A stretch of 39,193 nucleotides of DNA from Mycobacteriaceae bacterium 1482268.1 (GTDB taxonomy: Bacteria; Actinomycetota; Actinomycetes; Mycobacteriales; Mycobacteriaceae). How positions within the stretch are numbered: the stretch's first letter is position 1; the number at the start of each line of letters is the position of its first letter. Below, one piece after another: positions 1 to 8,884 of the stretch. The notes beneath the pieces were generated by a model. The model was not told where the DNA came from. It worked only from the letters and a program-made list of their open reading frames with translations, and made no database searches. A program made the position numbers and the translations under genes. Where the stretch lies: NCBI GenBank assembly GCA_001665255.1, contig LZSH01000554.1, forward strand, positions 1 to 39,193, read 5' to 3'.

Positions 1-58
1 GCGCCGTGATTCGCGATTCTTGGGATCGGTAGCGCCGCCGAGGTCTTTACTTGGCGCC

Positions 59-922
59 ATGGAAAGCGGCGCGCACCAATACCAGACGCACGGGTTGACG
101 CTGGAGCAGGTTCGCGGCGTCGCCTTCTCCAAGCCGGGGGCAGGGGAACGCGGCTACAACGAATACGAAGTCGACGCCTTTCTCGACCGCGTCGAGGCCG
201 CACTGCGCGACCCCGCCCGTCGCGGTCTAACGTCAGAAGAGGTGCGCGGCACGACCTTCCCCAAGGCGCCGAGGGGCAGGAGCGGGTACAACGAAGCGGA
301 GGTCGACGCGTTCGTCGCTCGCGTCGGCAAGCACATGTCGTCCCAACCGCGCGCGGCAACCCGAAGCCAACCGGCCCGCTGTGTGCTGTATTCCGCGAAG
401 CCTGCCACCTGGGCGAAACCGATGCTCGCCCTCGACGTGGGCAAAGACCTGCTTCATGTGGTTGACCTGAATAGGGGCGCGCTCGTCGCCTCGGTTTCGC
501 TCTCCGAGGTGGCCGTCAAACAGGGCCAGCACGGCGGGATTTCGGTGATGGCCATCAGCGGCCCCGGCCTGGACACCCTGACGGTCCGACCGCACATCGG
601 ACCTGACTGGCGCCGACGGACCAAGACGAAGAAGCCCACGTACTTCGCGACGGACGAGGAGTGGGTGATGCTGGCCGAAAAGCTTGGTATGGGCCCGGAT
701 TTGGTGGATGAGTTCGTGCCGCAGACCTTCCTCGACAATGTCCTCGCGTTCTTCGAGGAGGCCAACCCGTCGGTGCCGACTACCTGGCGAACGCCTTTCG
801 CGTTCGGCTTGCTGGCGTTCGTCTTGGTCGTGTTCGTGCCGGCGAAGATCTTGTTTCTCCTGATCGGCGTCGGCCTGATGGCCATAGCGGCGCTCGCCTG
901 GCGGTTCAACTGGCGCATCTAA
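59..922 (+). CDS. DivIVA-domain-repeat protein with C-terminal membrane segments
   Basis: From ATG 59 the protein is 287 aa. Two copies of the short DivIVA N-terminal motif are visible, at about residues 12-49 and 56-91, each ending in a GYNE(Y/A)EVDAF core like the one in Wag31/DivIVA. The middle (about 100-235) is not recognised. Residues 243-282 form one or two hydrophobic segments (LLAFVLVVFVPAKILFLLIG region), so the protein is probably membrane anchored at its C-terminus. DivIVA motifs bind curved membrane or partner proteins, so a role at the cell pole or septum is possible but inferred. The frame is open to the left window edge and no strong ribosome binding site precedes ATG 59, so the true start may lie upstream. 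Confidence 0.7.
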   Translation: MESGAHQYQTHGLTLEQVRGVAFSKPGAGERGYNEYEVDAFLDRVEAALRDPARRGLTSEEVRGTTFPKAPRGRSGYNEAEVDAFVARVGKHMSSQPRAATRSQPARCVLYSAKPATWAKPMLALDVGKDLLHVVDLNRGALVASVSLSEVAVKQGQHGGISVMAISGPGLDTLTVRPHIGPDWRRRTKTKKPTYFATDEEWVMLAEKLGMGPDLVDEFVPQTFLDNVLAFFEEANPSVPTTWRTPFAFGLLAFVLVVFVPAKILFLLIGVGLMAIAALAWRFNWRI

Positions 923-972
923 CGCGTCGCGCGCCGAGATCGACGAAATGGCGGCTTCTTCTCACACTTTCC

Positions 973-994
973 CGCCCAAATGTCGGTTTGGGCG
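973..994. terminator. Bidirectional hairpin between convergent genes
   Basis: CGCCCAAA (973-980) pairs perfectly with TTTGGGCG (987-994) over a 6-nt loop. It sits between the stop of the DivIVA-repeat gene (922) and the stop of the leftward monooxygenase (1009). Short T or A runs flank both sides (CTTT before, AAAAG after). It would suit termination of both converging transcripts. Confidence 0.65.
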
Positions 995-1008
995 AAAAGG
1001 GGTGGGGC

Positions 1009-2505
1009 TTAGGCGGACTGTGCGGTCTTGGCCTTGACGCGACCGAACACCATCGACTCCTCGATCCGGTCGAACCGGTGATCGATGGCGTCCAGCACGT
1101 AGTTGTGCCGCACATTCCACGGCCGGCGGGTGCCTGACTTCGGCAGTGCGTGCAGGGAACGTTGCACGTAGCCCGCGTTGATGTTCCACGCGGGCTTCTC
1201 CGCCATAGGCTTGTCGCCCAGGTGCGGATAGGCATGGGTGTAGCCGTGAGAATCCATGTACGCCAACAGCTTCGCGACCGCGCGTGCGGTCAGGTCGGCT
1301 CGCAGCGTCCACGACAAGTTGATGTAGCCGACGCACCACGCCGCGTTCGGCACGTCTTCGAGCAGGTGCTCCTTGAAGACGAACCGGTCCTGCGGCTTGA
1401 ACTCTGTTCCGTCGATCCTCAGCATGACACCACCCAGCGCCTGTAACTGCAGCCCGGTGGCGGTGATGATGACATCGGCATCAATCCGCTCGCCGGAACG
1501 CAGCACGATTCCGTCGGCGTCGACGTGGTCGATATGGTCGGTCACCATCTCGGCGCGGCCCTCCGCGACCGCTGCGTACAGATCGTTGTCGAGGATCAGG
1601 CACATTCGCTGGTCCCACGGGTTGTACTTCGGCTTGAAGTGGACGTCGACCGGATAACCCTCGGGTAAGTTCCTTAACGCGTTGCTCCTCAAGAGCCACC
1701 GGATAAGCCCGGGCGTTTTGCGCGAGAGCGCATAAATCAGCATGACGAAGCCGGCATTGAACCAGCGCACAACTCGATACGCGGCAGCTGACGGCAACAC
1801 CCTGCGAATCCCCTGCACGACCGGATGTATCCGCGGCGATGACAGCAGATAGCTCGGCGACCGCTGCAGCACGGTCACGTGGCGGGCCTTCTCGGTGAGC
1901 GACGGGATCATGCTGACCGCCGTCGCGCCGCTGCCGATCACCACCACCCTCTTGCCCGTGTAATCCAAGGATTCCGGCCAGAATTGGGGATGAATGACCT
2001 TGCCCTCAAAATTCTCGATGCCGGGAAATTCCGGCCGGTAAGGCTCGTCGTAGTTGTAGTAACCGGTGCCAAAGAACAGGAACCGTCCGCGATAGGTCTT
2101 AGGCGCGCCGTCGACCTGGACCTGCACCGTCCAAGTGTCGGTTTCTGAATCCCAGTCGGCGGACAGGACGTGGGTGTTGAAGCGAATGTGGGAGTCAATG
2201 CCGTGCTTACGCGCGGTGTCGGCGAGGTACTGGCGAATGTCCTCCCCGTCGGCGATGTTTTCGTCCCGCGTCCACGGTTCAAACGGAAAGCTCAGCGTGA
2301 AAATGTCGCTGTCGGACCGGATGCCCGGATATCGGAAAAGATCCCAGGTGCCGCCGATTCGCGCGCGGCGCTCCAACACCGCATACGTCAGGTTCGGGTT
2401 CTTCTCGTGGATGCGGTAGGCCGCGCCGATCCCGGAGATTCCCGCGCCGATGATCAAGACGTCAAAATTCTCGACACCGAGCAAGCGCTCGTCGACCTCG
2501 GCCAT
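1009..2505 (-). CDS. Flavin-containing Baeyer-Villiger monooxygenase, EthA-like
   Basis: A 498-aa NADPH/FAD monooxygenase. It has an N-terminal FAD Rossmann motif GAGISG (20-25), the Baeyer-Villiger fingerprint FEGKVIHPQFWP (166-177), and a second Rossmann motif GSGATA (191-196). GGTWDLFRYPGIRSDSD (51-67) is close to M. tuberculosis EthA as I remember it. The family oxygenates ketones to esters; EthA also activates ethionamide. ATG 2505 is chosen because AAAGGAG lies 6 nt upstream; an in-frame start at 2544 has no such signal. The upstream F420 oxidoreductase gene ends 39 bp away, so they are probably cotranscribed. The physiological substrate is unknown. Confidence 0.9.
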   Translation of the reverse strand: MAEVDERLLGVENFDVLIIGAGISGIGAAYRIHEKNPNLTYAVLERRARIGGTWDLFRYPGIRSDSDIFTLSFPFEPWTRDENIADGEDIRQYLADTARKHGIDSHIRFNTHVLSADWDSETDTWTVQVQVDGAPKTYRGRFLFFGTGYYNYDEPYRPEFPGIENFEGKVIHPQFWPESLDYTGKRVVVIGSGATAVSMIPSLTEKARHVTVLQRSPSYLLSSPRIHPVVQGIRRVLPSAAAYRVVRWFNAGFVMLIYALSRKTPGLIRWLLRSNALRNLPEGYPVDVHFKPKYNPWDQRMCLILDNDLYAAVAEGRAEMVTDHIDHVDADGIVLRSGERIDADVIITATGLQLQALGGVMLRIDGTEFKPQDRFVFKEHLLEDVPNAAWCVGYINLSWTLRADLTARAVAKLLAYMDSHGYTHAYPHLGDKPMAEKPAWNINAGYVQRSLHALPKSGTRRPWNVRHNYVLDAIDHRFDRIEESMVFGRVKAKTAQSA

Positions 2506-2544
2506 CTGACCTCCTTTGGTCCGCCCCAGTACCACGATAGGCAA

Positions 2545-3525
2545 TCAACTGCCGAGTGCGTCAACGATCTCCGACAACGCCTCCGGCGCGATGGGACCCG
2601 GCTGATAGAGGCATATTTGGTCGGATATGCCGGCCACCCGGTCGCGGATATGAGCCGCCACCTCGGCCGCGCTGCCGCACGCCGCGATGGTGTGCAGCAC
2701 ATCGTCGTCGATGAGCTTGCCCATCTCCTCCCAGCGGCCCTGTTTGGACAGTGCGTTCAGCTCCGACTGCAGCTCGCCCCACCCGTGGATATCCAGCACC
2801 GGACGGTAGGCGGGCGTCGAACCGTAGAAACCCAGCAGGCGGCGTGCCGCGGTGTGGTCTTCGTCGTTTTCACCTACCGACACGATGATCTCCGGGATGA
2901 CGGCGAAGTCGTTGAGCGACTTGCCCGCCGCGGCCAGGCCTTCGCGCACCGCGGGCATGGTCACCTCATGCAGGAACCGCTTGTTGCCGAACGGCATAAC
3001 CAGTAGGCCGTCGGCATGCTCTGCGGTGGCACGGGTGAGCCGCGGGCCCAGCGCGCCGACGTAGATCGGCGGTGGCCCGTAGGGGTTCTCCCCCGGGCTG
3101 AAGGTTGGCGTCATCAGCGTGTGGCGGTAGTACTTGCCGCGGAAGTTGAGCCGGTCGCCGGTCTCCCAGGCGGCAAAGATGGCCCGCAGCGCTGCCACCA
3201 GCTCGGTCATCCTCGCCACCGGCTTGTCGAAGTCGGCCCCGAACCGCTTCTCGATCTGCGTGCGGATCTGCGTGCCGAGCCCGAGCGCGAACCGGCCTTC
3301 GCTGAGCAGCTGGTGGTCGATCGCCTGATGCGCGAGGTGAATCGGGTTGCGGGGGAATGCGATTGCGACGTTGGTCATCAGATCCAGGCCGCCGACGGTC
3401 GACGCCAGGGTGAGCGGCGTGAAGACATCGTTGGGCCCTTCGAAGGTGAAGACCCCGCTGGCGCCGGCGTCGCGGAGGGCCCGCGCCTGCTCGATCGCAC
3501 CGATGGGGCCGAACAGCGCTGTCAT
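2545..3525 (-). CDS. LLM-class F420-dependent oxidoreductase (TIGR03617-like)
   Basis: About 326 aa from ATG 3525; an in-frame GTG at 3534 is an alternative. It is a luciferase-like TIM-barrel protein of the mycobacterial F420 class, with ALGLGTQIR and the stretch HTLMTPTFSPG. Its C-terminal half shares the line TPAYRPVLDIHGWGELQ with the second LLM protein at 37125-38165, so the two are paralogues of one subfamily. The expected cofactor is reduced or oxidised F420; the substrate is unknown. It precedes the EthA-like gene on the same strand and is divergent from the amine oxidase, with only 19-28 bp between the two starts. Confidence 0.85.
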   Translation of the reverse strand: MTALFGPIGAIEQARALRDAGASGVFTFEGPNDVFTPLTLASTVGGLDLMTNVAIAFPRNPIHLAHQAIDHQLLSEGRFALGLGTQIRTQIEKRFGADFDKPVARMTELVAALRAIFAAWETGDRLNFRGKYYRHTLMTPTFSPGENPYGPPPIYVGALGPRLTRATAEHADGLLVMPFGNKRFLHEVTMPAVREGLAAAGKSLNDFAVIPEIIVSVGENDEDHTAARRLLGFYGSTPAYRPVLDIHGWGELQSELNALSKQGRWEEMGKLIDDDVLHTIAACGSAAEVAAHIRDRVAGISDQICLYQPGPIAPEALSEIVDALGS

Positions 3526-3553
3526 CACCCTCACGGCGTGAGAGCCTAGTCGC

Positions 3554-4906
3554 GTGACGCAGCCATCGAATGCCGACGTTGTCGTGGTCGGGGCGGGGTT
3601 CGCCGGTCTGACCGCGGCGCGTGAGCTGGTCGGGCTCGGCTACGACGTCGTCGTGCTAGAGGGCCGTGACCGGGTGGGCGGTCGGTCGTCGACCACGACG
3701 ATCGCCGGCGTACCGGTCGACCTCGGCGGCACATTCGTCGGCCCGACGCAGGTGGCCGTCACCGAACTCGCGCGTGAGCTGGGCTGCGAGACGGTGCCCA
3801 CCCACTGCCGCGGCAAGAACCTCATCAAGTGGCGCGGCCGGATCCGCTCCTACCGCAGCACCATCCCCCGGCTGTCGATGCTCGAGCTGTTCGACGTCTC
3901 GCGCATCCAGTGGCGGTTCGAGGGGCTTTGCCGGCGGGTATCGCTCGCGGAGCCGTGGACGACTTCCCACGCCCAGAACCTCGACGACCAGACGCTGGAG
4001 CGGTGGCTGCGATCGCTGCACGCGGGCGCGTCGACGCGCGACCTGATGGCGATCATGTCCCGGGTCACCTGGGGCTGTGAACCCGACCAGGTGTCGCTGC
4101 TGCATGCTGTGCGCTACGTCAAAGCGGCGGGTGGGATCGGACGAATGCTCGACGTGGAAGGCGGCGCCCAGCAGGACCGCTTTCCCGGCGGCACCCAGCA
4201 GATCGCGCAGCGGGTGGCCGACGAGCTGGGTGAACGTGTCCGGCTCGGTGCGATCGTCCGGCGCATCGACCGGCGCGCCGACGGCTCCATCACGGTTGGC
4301 GCCGACGGCGGAGACATCACCGCCAAGGCCGTCGTCGTCGCCATTCCGCCCGCCCACCGAGCGGCCATCGAATTCTCCCCCGGCCTGCCCGCCGAATACG
4401 ACAAGCTCGCGCAGCACTGGCCGCAGGGCAACCTGAGCAAGGCCTACGCCGCATACGAGACGCCGTTCTGGCGGGCCGACGGGTGCAGCGGCGAGGCGCT
4501 GTCCGACGAGGGCCCTGTGTTCATCACCTTCGACGTCAGCCCCGGCGAGGACGGGCCGGGCATCCTGCTCGGCTTCACCGACCCGCGGACGTTCGACTCT
4601 CTGCCTCCCGCCGAGCGTCGAGAGCGCGCGCTGGCCGGATTCGCCGACCTGTTCGGCAAAAAGGCACTGCAGCCGATCGACTACGTCGACCATTGTTGGG
4701 GGACAGAGGATTTCGCACCCGGCGGACCCACTGCAGCCGTGCCGCCGGGTTCGTGGACGACCTACGGCCCGTGGCTACGCGAACCGGTGGACCGCATCTT
4801 CTGGGCCGGCTCGGAAACGGCCGACGAGTGGACGGGCTTCCTGGACGGCGCCGTGCGGTCGGGTCGTCGTGTGGCCGCGGAGGTGCACGGCGCGTTGTCC
4901 GGTTAA
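3554..4906 (+). CDS. Flavin monoamine oxidase family protein
   Basis: 450 aa, GTG start. The N-terminus has the FAD-binding motif [15 protein letters not shown] followed by [12 protein letters not shown], the typical amine-oxidase double signature. The C-terminus has [18 protein letters not shown], the conserved region that closes the FAD site in MAO and polyamine oxidases. It is expected to oxidise an amine to an imine/aldehyde with release of hydrogen peroxide; the substrate cannot be predicted. It starts the run 3554-6725: the next gene follows after 8 bp and the third overlaps the second. Antisense long ORFs here are composition shadows. Confidence 0.88.
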   Translation: MTQPSNADVVVVGAGFAGLTAARELVGLGYDVVVLEGRDRVGGRSSTTTIAGVPVDLGGTFVGPTQVAVTELARELGCETVPTHCRGKNLIKWRGRIRSYRSTIPRLSMLELFDVSRIQWRFEGLCRRVSLAEPWTTSHAQNLDDQTLERWLRSLHAGASTRDLMAIMSRVTWGCEPDQVSLLHAVRYVKAAGGIGRMLDVEGGAQQDRFPGGTQQIAQRVADELGERVRLGAIVRRIDRRADGSITVGADGGDITAKAVVVAIPPAHRAAIEFSPGLPAEYDKLAQHWPQGNLSKAYAAYETPFWRADGCSGEALSDEGPVFITFDVSPGEDGPGILLGFTDPRTFDSLPPAERRERALAGFADLFGKKALQPIDYVDHCWGTEDFAPGGPTAAVPPGSWTTYGPWLREPVDRIFWAGSETADEWTGFLDGAVRSGRRVAAEVHGALSG

Positions 4907-4914
4907 ATGGGGCG

Positions 4915-5886
4915 ATGCGCGCAATTCAGATCCCCACTCTCGACGGCCCCTCGGCTGCAGAGCTCGTGGAACTCGACGAGCCCTCCGACGAAACCGCCGT
5001 CATCGTCGAGGTGCACGCGGCCGGTGTGGCGTTCCCCGACTCGCTGCAGTCCCGCGGGCTCTATCAGTACAAGGCTGAGTTGCCGTTCGTGCCGGGTGCC
5101 GAGGTCGCGGGCGTGGTGCGCAGCGCGCCTCGGGGCAGCGGCTTCAGCAAGGGCGATCGGGTCGCGGGCCTGACCATGCTGAACGGCGGCATGGCGGAAG
5201 TTGTTGCCTTACAAGCCGAAAGAGTGTTCAAGCTGCCCGACAACGTGTCTTTCGAGGCGGGTGCGGGTCTGCTGTTCAACGACCTCACCATGCATCACGC
5301 CTTGCGAACCCGCGGCAGGCTTGCTGAGGGAGAGACCGTGCTGGTGCACGGCGCAGCAGGCGGAATCGGCACCTCTACGCTGCGACTAGCACCTGCATGG
5401 GGAGCCGCGCGGACCATCGCGGTCGTCGGCTCCGAGGAGAAGAAGGCGATCGCCACGGCCGCCGGTGCCTCCGACGTGGTGCTCGCCGACGGCTTCAAGG
5501 ACGCCGTCATGGGCCTGACTGACGGCAAGGGGGTGGATATCGTCGTCGACCCGGTCGGCGGCGACCGGTTCACCGATTCGCTGCGGTGCCTCGCGCCTGG
5601 CGGCCGCCTGCTGGTGATCGGGTTCACCGGCGGCGAGATCCCCACCGTCAAGGTGAACCGGCTGCTGCTGAACAATGTCGACGCGGTCGGGGTCGGCTGG
5701 GGCGCGTGGACGTTCACCCATCCCAACTATCTGCGCGAGCAATGGGACGAACTCGAGCCGTTGCTCGCTTCAGGCAAGGTCCCGGCGCCGGAACCCGAGG
5801 TCTATCCGCTCGAGCGCGCCGGGGAGGCGATCGCGTCGCTCGAGAACCGCACCGCCAAGGGCAAAGTCGTCGTCGCGCTCCGGTGA
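4915..5886 (+). CDS. Zinc-independent NAD(P)H:quinone oxidoreductase, MDR family
   Basis: 323 aa from ATG 4915 (MRAIQIPTL). The GroES-like N-terminal half contains FPDSLQSRGLYQ and VPGAEVAGVV. The Rossmann half contains LVHGAAGGIGTS and the cofactor loop region GSEEKKAIA. The zinc ligands of true alcohol dehydrogenases are absent, as in quinone oxidoreductases. It reduces quinones or enones with NADPH; the precise substrate is open. A longer in-frame reading from 4483 exists but overlaps the amine oxidase and does not resemble a protein. The stop overlaps the next start in GTGA. Confidence 0.87.
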   Translation: MRAIQIPTLDGPSAAELVELDEPSDETAVIVEVHAAGVAFPDSLQSRGLYQYKAELPFVPGAEVAGVVRSAPRGSGFSKGDRVAGLTMLNGGMAEVVALQAERVFKLPDNVSFEAGAGLLFNDLTMHHALRTRGRLAEGETVLVHGAAGGIGTSTLRLAPAWGAARTIAVVGSEEKKAIATAAGASDVVLADGFKDAVMGLTDGKGVDIVVDPVGGDRFTDSLRCLAPGGRLLVIGFTGGEIPTVKVNRLLLNNVDAVGVGWGAWTFTHPNYLREQWDELEPLLASGKVPAPEPEVYPLERAGEAIASLENRTAKGKVVVALR

Positions 5887-6725
5887 GGCTGCTGTCGCGA
5901 CGCCGTGGCGTCCCTGTCGAAAAGTTCGATGCGGCAACGAGGCGGTGGGTCAACGCCGACGGCGACGGCCCTATCGAATGTGATGAGTTGACGCTGACGA
6001 CGTACAACGTCTGGAACGACACCAAGTACGACAAAGAGCGTTATCTTACTATCGCGCAATTACTTTCACGGTCTTCCCCCGATGTGATGGTGTTCCAGGA
6101 GGTCACGCCGACGGCATCGGATGTGCTTCTGTCCCAGGATTGGATCCGCGGCCGATACTTCTGCGCGGCGGTGGTCGGCGGCGACGCGGGCGATTACGGG
6201 ATGGTGATGCTGTCGCGGCTGCCGATTTCCCGGGTCACCTACGCGCGACTGCCCTGGAGTGACAGACGTGGATTCCTGCAGGCGGAACTTCCGCTGAACG
6301 GGGGCGTTACCGTCGTCTGCTGCCTGCACCTCGACAGCGGGAAGGCGTCGGCGCGCCTGCGCGGTTGGCAGCTGCGCCGGATTTTCCGTGACCTGCGGGG
6401 CGCGGAAGACGCGGTGGTGCTCGGCGACTTCAACATGCGCGACGCCGAGAACGCGCGCATCGGCGCACCGTACCGCGATGTCTGGCCCGCGCTGCGGCCC
6501 GGCGAGGACGGCTTCACCGAGGACACGTCGGAAAATCTGATGCTCGCCGACATGAAGGACAAGCATCGGCACGTCCGGTTCGACCGCGTGCTGCTGAAAG
6601 GTGAGCAATGGGCGGCGACGAACATCGAGTTATTGGGTACGGAGCCGATCGCCGATGACCTGCCGCGCGTGTTTCCATCAGATCACTTCGGCGTGGAATG
6701 CCGCCTTACACGCCGTAATCCATAG
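5883..6725 (+). CDS. Endonuclease/exonuclease/phosphatase (EEP) family protein
   Basis: 280 aa, GTG start overlapping the preceding stop by 4 bp (GTGA), which implies translational coupling. All EEP metal and catalytic signatures are visible in order: TYNVWN near the N-terminus, FQEVT, VVLGDFNM and PSDHFGVE at the end. The fold hydrolyses phosphodiester or phosphate ester bonds with Mg2+; members act on DNA, phosphoinositides or sphingomyelin. No signal peptide is evident, so the protein is probably cytoplasmic. The 3' end overlaps the end of the convergent gene at 6706 by 20 bp. Confidence 0.87.
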   Translation: MRLLSRRRGVPVEKFDAATRRWVNADGDGPIECDELTLTTYNVWNDTKYDKERYLTIAQLLSRSSPDVMVFQEVTPTASDVLLSQDWIRGRYFCAAVVGGDAGDYGMVMLSRLPISRVTYARLPWSDRRGFLQAELPLNGGVTVVCCLHLDSGKASARLRGWQLRRIFRDLRGAEDAVVLGDFNMRDAENARIGAPYRDVWPALRPGEDGFTEDTSENLMLADMKDKHRHVRFDRVLLKGEQWAATNIELLGTEPIADDLPRVFPSDHFGVECRLTRRNP

Positions 6726-7134
6726 GCCGGCCCTGCCCACCGACGGCGGCCTGGTCGGCGACGGCGGTGGCAACGACCGTGCCGCCCTGCCGGGTACCCA
6801 CCACCGTCACCTGATCATTTACGGTGAATGATGCTGCGGGACTTGCTGTTCCACCCTTGTCGGTGATTGCGGTGGTGCTCGGCGTGATGCTGTAGGTATG
6901 GATGATCCCGTCGGCGCTCTGCGTCGTCAGGGAATCCGCCGTGACGGCGATCAACCTGCCCTGCTGCGTCAGCGGCTGTTGCGGCTGGACGGCGGAGTGG
7001 CCGGCCGCCGGCGACTCGGGGGTGACGACCTCGACGATCGCAGCGGCAAGAACGCTGCTGATCCCCACCGATGCGGCGATGGAGCCGATTACCAGGTTGG
7101 ACCGCGACGACCTCGTGCGATGTTTTCCACTCAT
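6706..7134 (-). CDS. Membrane-anchored protein with DUF5666-like C-terminal domain
   Basis: 142 aa from ATG 7134, with GGAG and AAAGG just upstream. A basic N-terminus (KHRTRSSR) is followed by one hydrophobic segment at about 14-36, then a Pro/Gln-rich linker. A beta-rich region from about 58 (GRLIAVTADSLTTQ, later NDQVTVVGTRQGGTVVATAV) resembles the OB-like DUF5666 pattern. The domain probably faces the cell wall. The family has no firm function. The gene is monocistronic and convergent with the EEP gene. Confidence 0.65.
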   Translation of the reverse strand: MSGKHRTRSSRSNLVIGSIAASVGISSVLAAAIVEVVTPESPAAGHSAVQPQQPLTQQGRLIAVTADSLTTQSADGIIHTYSITPSTTAITDKGGTASPAASFTVNDQVTVVGTRQGGTVVATAVADQAAVGGQGRPMDYGV

Positions 7135-7167
7135 GCCTTTCTCCGCAGCTCGACAATGTCTGTCGTT

Positions 7168-7181
7168 GTAACCGCAGTTAC
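7168..7181. promoter_or_regulatory. Palindrome GTAAC-N4-GTTAC upstream of the membrane-anchored protein
   Basis: GTAAC (7168-7172) and GTTAC (7177-7181) are exact inverted repeats separated by CGCA. The site is 34 bp upstream of the ATG at 7134, a position suited to an operator. No cognate regulator is known to me for this exact spacing, so this is a candidate only. Confidence 0.3.
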
Positions 7182-7207
7182 CCCAGCAAAGCCGCGGCGA
7201 AACCCGC

Positions 7208-7960
7208 TCACAGATACGGGTCGGACCAGGCGCTGATGATCCGGGCCGCGCGGGCGGCCTGGTTCTTGCCCGTGAGCAGGTGATCAGCGCCTTCCAGCGA
7301 CACGAAGCTGCGGGGGTGGCGGGCGGCTCGGAAAATTTCGCTGGCGTTGGCGATGCCAACGGTGTTGTCTGTGGGCGAATGCATGACCAGCAGCGCCCGC
7401 CGCAGCGTACGGATCTGCTCGCGAAGATCGGCATTGCGCACGTCGGTGATGAAATGCCGCTTGAGGGTCAGCGCCTTGCCGCCGACCAGAAACGGCGCTT
7501 CCCCGTCGGCCTCGATCCGCGCCACCAGCGCGTCGTAGCTGCGTTCGACGTGGCCGGGTTCGTAGGGCGCGCCGATGCTGGCGACGGCCGCGACGGTCGG
7601 ACAGTCGTGTGCGGCGGCAATGACGGCCGCGCCGCCGAACGAATGGCCGACCAGCACGTGGACCTCGCGGCCCGCGTCGTTCATGAACTCCACCGCGCGG
7701 ACGGTGTCGGCGACCTTGTGGGAGAACGACCCGTCGCCCCAGTCGCCCTCGGAGTCGCCAAGACCGAGATTGTCGAAGCGCAGCATGCCGATGCCTTCAG
7801 CGGCGAGCTGCTTGCAGATCCGGCTGGCGGCAGGGCTGTCCTTGCCCAGCGTGAAACCATGCGCGAAAACGCCCCACCCCCGCACGTCGCCGTCGGGCAG
7901 GTCGACGATTCCCGCCAGCGCGGGCCCGCTGGTACTCGCGAATCTGACGCGCTCGCCCAT
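7208..7960 (-). CDS. Alpha/beta hydrolase (serine hydrolase, dienelactone/OsmC-associated type)
   Basis: 250 aa. The nucleophile elbow GHSFGG places the catalytic Ser at residue 107. The oxyanion region is FAHGFTLGKDS (32-42). The acid is likely in HSPTDNTVG and the His in GADHLLTG near the C-terminus. The region LRFDNLGLGDSEGDW (60-74) is typical of the hydrolases found fused or linked to OsmC-like proteins, but no OsmC gene is present here. Its start lies 4 bp after the stop of the epimerase gene, so the two are cotranscribed. The substrate is unknown. Confidence 0.85.
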   Translation of the reverse strand: MGERVRFASTSGPALAGIVDLPDGDVRGWGVFAHGFTLGKDSPAASRICKQLAAEGIGMLRFDNLGLGDSEGDWGDGSFSHKVADTVRAVEFMNDAGREVHVLVGHSFGGAAVIAAAHDCPTVAAVASIGAPYEPGHVERSYDALVARIEADGEAPFLVGGKALTLKRHFITDVRNADLREQIRTLRRALLVMHSPTDNTVGIANASEIFRAARHPRSFVSLEGADHLLTGKNQAARAARIISAWSDPYL

Positions 7961-7964
7961 CGGG

Positions 7965-8864
7965 CTAACCGACCAGCTCCGGGTGGAATGTCGCCACCAT
8001 GCGGCGGATGCCGTCGCGCCAATCGACTGTGCTGCCGCCGACCAGTTCGCGCATCAACGTCGCGTCAGTTGGGTTGCCGCGCAAGCACTGTGCACTTTCC
8101 TCGAAGATCGGTTCCTTGCCGATCAGCGAGCCGATATAGGTGCACCACTCCTGAAGGCTAACGGCTTGTTCCCCGCACCAGTTGACGGTGGGCGCTGGAA
8201 CCCCGGCTTTCTCAAGCAGTTTCGGCACCATGGCGATGATGTCGTCCTCGTGGATCGGGTTGTAGACGGCGGGTTCGCCCGGCGGTACGGGGATCGGGAT
8301 GCCGCCCAGCATCATCTCCATGTGGAAGAACGGCCATCCCCCGTTGTCGCCGTATGGCACGTTGAGGCGAGCGATGATCGCAGGCACATCGAGCGCGCGC
8401 GACATGGTTCGCACCACGACCTCACCCGCGATCTTGGAGATGGAATACGTTGGGAACAGCGGCTTGTGGTTGTCGCCGAGGGCGGCGCGCTCCGTTCGGG
8501 GCTCGTCGCCGGGTGGGTCGTAGACCGCCGCCGTCGAACAATGCAGGAACGCCTTTGCGGTGCGGCAATGCGCCATCAGCAGGCCGGCCGACTCGGCATT
8601 GGCCGCGAGGTCTTTGTCCCAGTGGCCGCTCTTGGCCACCGCCAGGTTGAGCACGTAGTCGAAGTCGGAGGGCAGCCCGGCGAAGTCGCCCGATGCGAGG
8701 TTGACCGTCTGGCAGCGCACGCCGTCCTTCTCCAGGCGCTCCCGGGCCGCCGCGTCGGTGAAGCGGGCAATCCCCCACACCTCGTTGTCGGCAGCCAGCG
8801 ACCTGGCGATGGGTGCGGCGACCTGGCCGCTGGGACCGGTGATCAGAATCTTGGCTCCGCGCAT
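7965..8864 (-). CDS. NAD(P)-dependent epimerase/dehydratase (extended SDR)
   Basis: 299 aa from ATG 8864. The Rossmann motif is TGPSGQVAA (9-17), a TGxxGxxA/G variant. The catalytic triad is visible as Ser110 (CSTAAVY), Tyr140 and Lys144 (YSISK). Extended SDRs of this kind act on nucleotide sugars or on carbonyl/alcohol groups of small molecules. The gene lies between two alpha/beta hydrolases, 20 bp after one and 4 bp before the other, which fits one leftward operon with a small-molecule role rather than cell-wall sugar synthesis. The specific reaction is not known. Confidence 0.85.
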   Translation of the reverse strand: MRGAKILITGPSGQVAAPIARSLAADNEVWGIARFTDAAARERLEKDGVRCQTVNLASGDFAGLPSDFDYVLNLAVAKSGHWDKDLAANAESAGLLMAHCRTAKAFLHCSTAAVYDPPGDEPRTERAALGDNHKPLFPTYSISKIAGEVVVRTMSRALDVPAIIARLNVPYGDNGGWPFFHMEMMLGGIPIPVPPGEPAVYNPIHEDDIIAMVPKLLEKAGVPAPTVNWCGEQAVSLQEWCTYIGSLIGKEPIFEESAQCLRGNPTDATLMRELVGGSTVDWRDGIRRMVATFHPELVG

Positions 8865-8884
8865 GCGCTGATCGTAGGGAACGC

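Noticed and set aside
4483-4914. In-frame upstream extension of the quinone oxidoreductase
   Set aside because: It is an Arg/Gly-rich shadow of the amine oxidase gene; MRAIQIP at 4915 is the family start.
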